Below, in pieces: positions 45,413 through 51,229 of a DNA stretch of 51,229 nucleotides. Both the position numbers and the translations under genes were made by a program. The stretch spans positions 1 through 51,229 of the forward strand of contig NZ_JACKZS010000032.1 in the NCBI RefSeq assembly GCF_014222285.1, written 5' to 3'. Within the stretch, counting starts at the first letter, position 1. Each line of letters starts with the position of its first letter. Under the pieces are notes generated by a model. That model saw nothing but the letters and a program-made list of their open reading frames with translations. It searched no databases and was not told the DNA's origin. This DNA is from Nostoc sp. UCD121 (GTDB lineage: Bacteria > Cyanobacteriota > Cyanobacteriia > Cyanobacteriales > Nostocaceae).

Positions 45413-46465
45413 ATGACAACAAGCTTTAGTCGGCGTGAATTTATCTTGTTTGGTTCAGCGGCGTTTGCTACTAGCTTAGTGGTGCAAGCTTGCAGTAATA
45501 AGCCGACAACACCAACAGCAACGGGTGGTACTGAAGGGTTTAAAATAGCGATCGCTCTCCCTGGAATGATTACTGACAAAGGCTGGAATCAATCTGGTTA
45601 TGAAGGAATTAATCTAACAAAACAAAAGCTAGGTGCAGAAACCGCCTATGTAGAAAAAGTAGCACAAGCAGATCAAACAGAAGTACTAACAGATTTTGCT
45701 CGTAAAGGCTACAATCTCATCTTCGCGCATGGCGGACAATTTGATGCCGCAATTGAACAAGTGGCCTCACAGTTCCCAAACACCTTTTTTGTGGGTGTGA
45801 ATGGTAATCTTAAGGCTGAGAATATTGCTTCTTTACGAATAGATCACCTACAAGCTAGTTATTTGTGTGGCATTATCGGTGCTTCTGTCACTAAATCTAA
45901 TAAATTATCTTATATTGCTGGAGAGAAGTTCCCTGCTACCGAGGGAGAACTCCGGGGATTTGAATTAGGAGCAAAGTCTGTTAAACCAAATATCCAAATT
46001 ACCTCTACTTTTACAGGTGATTGGAATGATGTTGCCAAAGCCAAGGAAGCGACGCTCGCATTAATTTCTTCTGGTGCTGATGTGATCTATCAATGGTTAG
46101 ATAATGCCTCAGCCGCAGTCTTACAAACAGCAGGTGAAAAAGGAGTATATGCTTTTGGCAACACCAAGGATCAATTAGATGTTGCACCAAAAGCTGTTTT
46201 AACCAGCGCTGTAAAACGCTTAGATTTAGCCATCGCTTATATAGCAGAATTAGCTAAACAAAAACAAATCAAAGGACAAATATATACAATTGGCTTAGAA
46301 AGAACAGATATCTTATCTTTAGGAAAATTTGGAGGAATTATACCAGAAGTAGTAAAGCAAAAGGTATTGAATGCAAAGCAAGATATTGTTAATAAAAAAA
46401 TCGTTTTTGAAGACTGTAAAGAGGCTGGAAAAGATACGCGCTGCCTAAAAAAAGCAACAGTATAG
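45413..46465 (+). CDS. BMP-family (nucleoside-type) ABC importer, binding lipoprotein
   Basis: The 350-residue protein has an N-terminus with a twin-arginine SRREFILFG and a lipobox-like VVQAC, so it is likely exported by Tat or Sec and lipidated at Cys27. The mature part is a BMP/PnrA-like fold: FKIAIALPGMITDKGWNQSG, then FARKGYNLIFAHGGQFDAAI, ISSGADVIYQWLDNASAAVL and YAFGNTKDQLDVAP. Homologues bind purine nucleosides in several bacteria. The ligand here is not shown by sequence. It is the first gene of an operon with one ATPase and two permeases. Confidence 0.9.
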   Translation: MTTSFSRREFILFGSAAFATSLVVQACSNKPTTPTATGGTEGFKIAIALPGMITDKGWNQSGYEGINLTKQKLGAETAYVEKVAQADQTEVLTDFARKGYNLIFAHGGQFDAAIEQVASQFPNTFFVGVNGNLKAENIASLRIDHLQASYLCGIIGASVTKSNKLSYIAGEKFPATEGELRGFELGAKSVKPNIQITSTFTGDWNDVAKAKEATLALISSGADVIYQWLDNASAAVLQTAGEKGVYAFGNTKDQLDVAPKAVLTSAVKRLDLAIAYIAELAKQKQIKGQIYTIGLERTDILSLGKFGGIIPEVVKQKVLNAKQDIVNKKIVFEDCKEAGKDTRCLKKATV

Positions 46466-46582
46466 TACCGCAGAGCGGAAGTTAAAAAGCTTAGAGAGCA
46501 GATTTTTTGGCGATTTGGAATGGGCGGCTTATTACGCTGTACTGCAATAGGTTTAGTAGACTAGATTAAAAAAATTTTGTAG

Positions 46583-46621
46583 TGAGGACTTTACTCCAAA
46601 TTTTGAGGAATAAAGTCCTCA
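46583..46621. repeat. 11-bp perfect inverted repeat in the transporter operon
   Basis: TGAGGACTTTA (46583-46593) and TAAAGTCCTCA (46611-46621) enclose 17 bases. A flanking GTAG/TTAC partly extends the stem. It lies in the 180-base gap between the binding protein and ATPase genes. It resembles a short Nostoc palindromic repeat and could also act as an attenuator or mRNA-stability hairpin. Confidence 0.65.
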
Positions 46622-46645
46622 TTACGAGCTATCATTTTAGTGAAT

Positions 46646-48115
46646 ATGAACTATTTACGCTTAAACAAGATTACCAAATGCTTTGGGTCTTTTATTGCTA
46701 ACGACAATATCAACCTCTCTGTTGCATCTGGAACCATTCATGCAATACTAGGCGAAAATGGTGCAGGTAAGAGTACTTTAATGAATATTATTAGTGGACT
46801 CTATCAACCTGATGCTGGGGAGATTTATCTTCAAGAACAACCAATAAAAATTAATTCACCAAATGAGGCAATTAAATTAGGGATTGGCATGATTTACCAA
46901 CACTTCATGCTTGTACCGAAATTGACTGTCACCGAAAATATCATCTTAGGGATGGAGAAAACTTGGCGGCTAAATTTACAAGATAAACAGCAAGAAATTG
47001 CCGCATTATCCCAAGTTTATGGATTAGAAATTGACCCCACTGCCAAAGTTGAAAATCTATCTGTTGGGGCACAACAACGGGTAGAAATTCTCAAAGTTCT
47101 CTACCGTCGAGCAAAGTTGTTGATTCTTGATGAACCTACAGCAGTTTTGACCCCGCCAGAAGTAGAATCATTAATTGCTATCTTGCGACAATTGGCAGCC
47201 GCAGGTAACACAATCATTTTTATCAGTCATAAATTAGAAGAGGTCATGAATCTCTGTGATTCAGTAACAGTTTTGCGCCAGGGAAAGGTAGTAGCAACAA
47301 TATCAACTTCAGCAGCTACACCTCAGCAGTTAGCAACATTAATGGTAGGACGGGAGGTAAGTTTACAGTTAAATAAAAGTTCTACATTACCAGGAGAAAT
47401 CATCCTATCGGTGCAAAATTTGCAAGTTGCTGATGAAAGAAATATCCCTGCTGTAAATAATGTATCTTTTGAACTGCGGGCGGGAGAAATTTTAGGAATT
47501 GCTGGTGTCGATGGAAATGGACAGCGAGAATTAGCTGATGCCATTGCTCTTGTGCGGACTATTAAGCAGGGTAAAATTGAGTTTACGCCCAAGCATTCCT
47601 CAGTGGGCTACATTCCAGAAGATAGGCAGACAATGGGATTGGTGTTGCAATTTAGCATCGCCCAAAATTTGATTTTAAAAGCTTTTAAATATCTGCCATT
47701 TTGTCGCCATTTTTTGTTACAACCACAAGCGATCGTTAATCGTGCCCAAGCTGCAATGCAAGAGTTTGACATTCGGGCGAATGGGATTGATATCAAGGTA
47801 AGTCAGCTTTCGGGAGGAAATCAACAAAAAGTGGTGTTAGCGCGAGAACTGGCGCTAACACCAGCTTTAATTATCGCTATGCAACCCACAAGAGGGTTAG
47901 ATGTCGGGGCGACAGTAGCCGTCCAGTCTCGAATTTTAACAGAACGCGATCGCGGTGCGGCAATTTTGTATATTTCTAATGAGTTAGAAGAAGTGATGGC
48001 AATGAGCGATCGCATTGCTGTAATCTACAGAGGTGAGTTTTTGGCTATTTTGGATGCAGCCACGGCGAAGGTTGAAGAAATTGGTTTTTTGATGGCTGGT
48101 GGGGTTAATCAATGA
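46646..48115 (+). CDS. ABC ATPase with two nucleotide-binding domains (BMP/nucleoside type)
   Basis: The product (489 residues from ATG 46646; an in-frame GTG sits six bases earlier) has two fused ABC domains. The first has Walker A GENGAGKST (residues 36-44), a signature LSVGAQQRVEIL and Walker B LLILDEPTAVLTP. The second has a degenerate Walker A (GVDGNGQRELADAI) and signature SGGNQQKVVLAREL with AMQPTRGLDVGA in place of a standard Walker B, as is normal in RbsA/NupB-type ATPases. It powers the importer with the adjacent permeases. The next gene starts inside its stop codon (ATGA). Confidence 0.92.
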   Translation: MNYLRLNKITKCFGSFIANDNINLSVASGTIHAILGENGAGKSTLMNIISGLYQPDAGEIYLQEQPIKINSPNEAIKLGIGMIYQHFMLVPKLTVTENIILGMEKTWRLNLQDKQQEIAALSQVYGLEIDPTAKVENLSVGAQQRVEILKVLYRRAKLLILDEPTAVLTPPEVESLIAILRQLAAAGNTIIFISHKLEEVMNLCDSVTVLRQGKVVATISTSAATPQQLATLMVGREVSLQLNKSSTLPGEIILSVQNLQVADERNIPAVNNVSFELRAGEILGIAGVDGNGQRELADAIALVRTIKQGKIEFTPKHSSVGYIPEDRQTMGLVLQFSIAQNLILKAFKYLPFCRHFLLQPQAIVNRAQAAMQEFDIRANGIDIKVSQLSGGNQQKVVLARELALTPALIIAMQPTRGLDVGATVAVQSRILTERDRGAAILYISNELEEVMAMSDRIAVIYRGEFLAILDAATAKVEEIGFLMAGGVNQ

Positions 48116-49170
48116 TCGCAACTAATCGCATGAAATTCCTGTTACCAATCCTATCACCCCTAATTGCGATCACCTCCGCCCTTATCGTCGGTGCTATCCT
48201 CATGCTAATTGCTGGGGCAAATCCCATCGCCGCATACAGCATTTTATTTCAAGAATCTATCTCTACCTACTTTGGATTTGGTAACACCCTCACCAAAATG
48301 ACACCGCTATTGTTCGCTAGTTTGGGCGTGTTAGTAGCATTGCGGGCTGGGCAATTTAATATTGGTGGAGAAGGACAAATTTATCTGGGTGCGTTGGGAA
48401 GTACTTTAATTGGGCTATACGTGCAAGGATTACCTGCGGTGATTCATATCCCCCTAGCACTTTTGGCAGGATTTTTCTTTGGTGCAGTTTGGGGTTGGAT
48501 TCCTGGTTATCTCAAAGCAATGCGCGGAGTAAATGAGGTAATTACTACATTGTTGCTCAACTATATTGCGGTGAATTTAGTTAGCTACCTCGTCCAAAAT
48601 CCATTAATGGCAACAGGTGCGCCTAGTCCTTATTCGCCATTAATTGCCAAAACATCCCGTTTGCCAATTATCTTACCCCAAAGCCTTGCCCATGCTGGGA
48701 TTTTATTCGGTTTAATTGCCGCAGGTATTTTATGGGTATTGTTAGTGCGATCGCCGCTAGGTTATCAAATTACAGCAGTGGGATTTAACCCTACTGCTGC
48801 CCGTTATGCCCACATATCTGTTGAACGTACCATTATGCTGGTGATGGCTTTTTCAGGTGGTTTAGCTGGGTTGGCTGGGAGTTGTGAGGTGATGGGGTTG
48901 AAATATCGGCTATTTGAACAAGTTTCACCAGGTTACGGATTTGATGCCATTGCGATCGCTTTTTTAAGTCGTGGTAGTGTTGTCGGTGTAGTCTTAACTT
49001 CTTTGTTTTTTGCAGCGCTTCGCAGTGGTGCAAATGTGATGCAGCGTAGTGCGGGTGTGCCTATAACAGTAGTTTACGCGATTCAGGGGTTTATGGTGTT
49101 ATTTATTGCTATCAGTCTCGCGGTGGAAAGAGAAATAAGAGTAAAAACGCTTTGGAGCGCTAAGGTTTAA
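48112..49170 (+). CDS. ABC permease subunit 1 (BMP/nucleoside type)
   Basis: The 352-residue integral membrane protein has about nine hydrophobic segments. It carries the family blocks TPLLFASLGVLVALRAGQFN with IGGEGQIYLGALG, MRGVNEVITTLLLNYIAVNL and YGFDAIAIAFLSRG. These match the BPD_transp_2 permeases paired with two-domain ATPases. Its ATG overlaps the ATPase stop. It should form a heterodimeric channel with the second permease. Confidence 0.92.
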   Translation: MIATNRMKFLLPILSPLIAITSALIVGAILMLIAGANPIAAYSILFQESISTYFGFGNTLTKMTPLLFASLGVLVALRAGQFNIGGEGQIYLGALGSTLIGLYVQGLPAVIHIPLALLAGFFFGAVWGWIPGYLKAMRGVNEVITTLLLNYIAVNLVSYLVQNPLMATGAPSPYSPLIAKTSRLPIILPQSLAHAGILFGLIAAGILWVLLVRSPLGYQITAVGFNPTAARYAHISVERTIMLVMAFSGGLAGLAGSCEVMGLKYRLFEQVSPGYGFDAIAIAFLSRGSVVGVVLTSLFFAALRSGANVMQRSAGVPITVVYAIQGFMVLFIAISLAVEREIRVKTLWSAKV

Positions 49171-49233
49171 CGCAGAGGAACACAAAGAAAACTCTGCGAT
49201 ACTTTGCGCTTCCCTCGTGCGTTCCTCTGCGTT
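49169..49233. repeat. 13-bp perfect inverted repeat between the permease genes
   Basis: AACGCAGAGGAAC (49169-49181) and GTTCCTCTGCGTT (49221-49233) enclose 39 bases with related CTCTGCG pieces. The first arm overlaps the stop codon of permease 1. This is a typical dispersed cyanobacterial palindromic repeat. Confidence 0.75.
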
Positions 49234-49247
49234 TAATAAATAACTCC

Positions 49248-50186
49248 ATGAATAATCTCAACTTCTTCTCCGATTACTTAATCGCTTCCTTACGCCTAGC
49301 CGTCCCCCTAGCATTTGCAGCCCTTGGAGGATTGTACTCGGAACGATCGGGCGTGTTAAATATCGCCTTAGAAGGAATGTTGCTTACAGGCGCTTTTACT
49401 GCTGCTGCTGCCACTTTCTACACAGGTAATCCCTGGCTTGGTATCCTCGCTTCCTTAATTGCAGGTGGATTAGTCGGACTACTCCATGCTGTTTTGTGTG
49501 TCACTTTGCGTGTCGATCAATTGGTATCTGGGCTAGCAATTAATCTCGTCGCAGCTGGATTAACATCGTTTTTAGCCCGGTTAGTGTTTGGTGGCAGTAG
49601 TACGCAGCAGTTACCTGGAATTGGGGCAATTACTATTCCTGGTTTAGCCAATATTCCCCTAATCGGACCGCTACTATTTCAGCAAGATTTTTTAGTATAT
49701 TTGTTATTTATTTTAGTTATTTTAACTACATACATTTTATTTAAAACTAGCTTTGGGCTGACATTGCGGGCAGTGGGTGAATCTCCGAAAGCTGCTGGCA
49801 CGGCTGGAATTTCAGTAACATTTGTTTGTTATATCGCTGTGGTGATTAGTGGCTGTCTTGCGAGTTTAGGAGGTGCTTATTTAACTCTGGTACAAGTAAG
49901 ATTTTTTGCCGAAGGGATGAGTGCTGGTAAAGGATTTATTGCGATCGCAGCATTAATTTTTGGCAGATGGCATCCTATAGGTAGTGCTTTAGCTTGTTTG
50001 CTATTTGGGGCTACAGAAGCTTTACAACTGCGTATTCAGGCATTAGGGGCAAATATCCCTTACCAATTTTTAGTCATGCTACCTTATGCGATCGCTTTAT
50101 TAGCATTAGTCGGATTAGCGGGGAAATCTACACCCCCTAAAGCTTTAGGTACTCCCTACTTTGCAGAAAATCACCACTCAGACTAA
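49248..50186 (+). CDS. ABC permease subunit 2 (BMP/nucleoside type)
   Basis: The 312-residue membrane protein begins close to FSDYLIASLRLAVPLAFAAL and carries LYSERSGVLNIALEGMLLTG, VDQLVSGLAINLVAAG, GLTLRAVGESPKAAGTAGIS and GKGFIAIAALIFGRWHPIGS, which are conserved in the second permease of BMP-type importers. About eight hydrophobic segments are visible. It starts 77 bases after permease 1, a gap filled by a palindromic repeat. Its stop codon is part of the left target duplication of a small element. Confidence 0.92.
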   Translation: MNNLNFFSDYLIASLRLAVPLAFAALGGLYSERSGVLNIALEGMLLTGAFTAAAATFYTGNPWLGILASLIAGGLVGLLHAVLCVTLRVDQLVSGLAINLVAAGLTSFLARLVFGGSSTQQLPGIGAITIPGLANIPLIGPLLFQQDFLVYLLFILVILTTYILFKTSFGLTLRAVGESPKAAGTAGISVTFVCYIAVVISGCLASLGGAYLTLVQVRFFAEGMSAGKGFIAIAALIFGRWHPIGSALACLLFGATEALQLRIQALGANIPYQFLVMLPYAIALLALVGLAGKSTPPKALGTPYFAENHHSD

Positions 50187-50360
50187 CCCTCTTTTGTCAC
50201 TTTGGTAGAACCCAATCGCTGAAAGCATTTCAGGGCTTACATCTCCGGGTTTTGGCTACAAACTTGAGTTACTGTTAGAAAATAAAAGCTCAAAGCTCGG
50301 CTACATAAAAGTTTCAGAATGTTGCTTCGATTATTATTTTCTGAAAGTGACAAAAGAGGG
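50187..50360. mobile_element. 174-bp MITE with 17-bp perfect ends and CTAA target duplication
   Basis: CCCTCTTTTGTCACTTT (50187-50203) is the exact reverse complement of 50344-50360. CTAA flanks it on both sides (50183-50186 and 50361-50364). The 4-bp YTAR-type duplication is that of the IS5 group. It has no coding capacity, so a full-length IS elsewhere would have to move it. The insertion point contains the TAA stop of permease 2, which is preserved. The further 110 bases to 50474 show no feature. Confidence 0.85.
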
Positions 50361-50474
50361 CTAATAAAACATTCCTTCGACGAACTCAAAAACAGCACTA
50401 AATTAATATATGTTTGAGATTACCTCAAGCTACTGCTCAGTGCGACCCTGCCCGTTACAGAACGAATCCTAGAG

Positions 50475-51158
50475 ATGACCACATACCGCCAATTAACAAT
50501 CTGGGATGTGCTTGATGAGTTGTCCGAATCTCCAGCGACATCAACACTAGCACCGATGTGGGAATGTTTAGATGCCGAACTGGAAAAATTACCCTTGGAG
50601 GCACAGTTATTAACCGCAGCGCTTGCCTTCAGTCAAATTGCAGATATTCTTAAGTCTCGCGCCGAAGTGCTGTTGCAAGATACCCGCGATCGCAATAGTC
50701 TTTTGGGGCCAATTGTTAGCACCGATCTCTTTGCTGGGTTAGTGCGGACAACAATGCACCTAGATTTAGATGATTTGATTGAACCACAGACACCACAAAC
50801 CTTTAAACCACATGGCCCACACCAATTTTCATCTCCTAACCAGGAGGGTGATTCTGTAGCAGCACCTGCTGAAAAAGCGAATGTTTTGGCAATGCTTGAT
50901 GAGGTAACAACTTTAGAAGATGTCCGCAATTTGGCATCAGACGAAAATGTGGAAAAATGGCAGAGCGCGATCGCTAACTACCTAATAAATGTCAAAGATG
51001 AGATTTCTTTAGTTAAACTGCAACGTGTGTTGCAAATGCCGATGGTAGAAGTCTGGTTGGGATTATTGCTGGGTGGGTTTACACTAGAACAGCGTGGTGA
51101 TTTTTATCACAACCATAATGTCTGGGTGAAAAGCTCTCCTTCTTACTACCAGAAGTAA
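50475..51158 (+). CDS. Hypothetical cyanobacterial protein, 227 residues
   Basis: The product begins MTTYRQLTIWDVLDELSESP and has a helical N-terminal half (LEAQLLTAALAFSQIADILK, SRAEVLLQDTRDRNSLLGPI), a low-complexity linker rich in Pro/His/Gln (about 105-130) and a C-terminal domain with LRNLASDEN-like helices (VRNLASDENVEKWQSAI) and a winged-helix-like end (SLVKLQRVLQMPMVEVWLGL, FTLEQRGDFYHNHNVWV). It is soluble and its function is unknown. The remaining bases to the window end hold nothing recognisable. Confidence 0.7.
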   Translation: MTTYRQLTIWDVLDELSESPATSTLAPMWECLDAELEKLPLEAQLLTAALAFSQIADILKSRAEVLLQDTRDRNSLLGPIVSTDLFAGLVRTTMHLDLDDLIEPQTPQTFKPHGPHQFSSPNQEGDSVAAPAEKANVLAMLDEVTTLEDVRNLASDENVEKWQSAIANYLINVKDEISLVKLQRVLQMPMVEVWLGLLLGGFTLEQRGDFYHNHNVWVKSSPSYYQK

Positions 51159-51229
51159 ATCAGGGAAACAATTTGAAGGGTTTTTACTAAAGCGACCTCT
51201 TGCAGATATCTTGAAGCGATCGCCCATAT

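Noticed and set aside
1..51229. tRNA, rRNA or other structured RNA genes
   Set aside because: Reading by eye showed no tRNA-like or rRNA sequence; a covariance-model scan was not possible.

Overview
The window looks like chromosome (or a large plasmid) of a filamentous, probably nostocalean, cyanobacterium. This is inferred from the many GCGATCGC (HIP1) octamers, a PEP-CTERM protein, SBBP and two-partner-secretion exoproteins, FAAL-led PKS/NRPS genes and short Nostoc-type palindromic repeats. I ran no database search. Family names come from motifs read in the translations.

Layout. (1) 1-5460: mostly minus-strand envelope or secreted proteins: a DsbA-like thiol oxidoreductase, an SBBP beta-propeller gene broken by one in-frame stop, a small secreted protein with the cysteine pattern of a chitin-binding (CBM14/peritrophin-A) domain, and two unknown genes. 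A MITE-like element lies at 4175-4330. (2) 5460-10200: decayed DNA with a complete ISKra4-like element (7031-8954) inserted in an AAA ATPase gene, a small membrane protein and an EF-hand remnant. (3) 10212-15507: a PEP-CTERM protein and a 1500-residue TpsA-type exoprotein with 14 internal repeats. (4) 16089-35317: the core of interest. A lipopeptide/polyketide cluster (19125-32753) runs on the plus strand: FAAL-ACP, cytochrome P450, PKS (KS-AT-cMT-ACP), NRPS (TubC_N docking, Cy-type condensation, A, PCP, TE) and a DHA2-type MFS exporter. Two intact vanadium-haloperoxidase-type genes flank it, and on the left there is also a broken remnant of the right-hand type. (5) 32784-40233: a graveyard of transposons (IS5, ISAs1-like and IS1182-like remnants, an IS5 copy with a -1 frameshift, and an IS4 element with an 11-bp target duplication), plus GST and SDR remnants. 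(6) 40344-44999: an accessory block with a J-domain protein operon, an unknown Cys-containing protein, an HNH endonuclease without a normal start codon that overlaps its partner, and an ArsR gene beside a frameshifted SRPBCC gene. (7) 45413-50186: a BMP-family (nucleoside-type) ABC importer operon. Palindromic or MITE-like repeats lie in two of its three intergenic gaps and directly after its last gene. A conserved hypothetical gene closes the window.

How the cluster may work (inference). FAAL activates a fatty acid and loads it on its own ACP. The PKS module adds one malonyl unit and C-methylates it, with no reductive domain, leaving an alpha-methyl-beta-keto acyl chain. The NRPS adds an amino acid read from the pocket residues as cysteine (D-L-Y-N-L-S-L-I-W-K). 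The condensation domain is of the heterocyclization type but has lost three catalytic-motif residues, so it is open whether the product is a thiazoline or a linear acyl-cysteine. The TE releases the product, the P450 oxidises it, the MFS protein exports it, and the flanking haloperoxidases could halogenate or oxidise it outside the cytoplasm.
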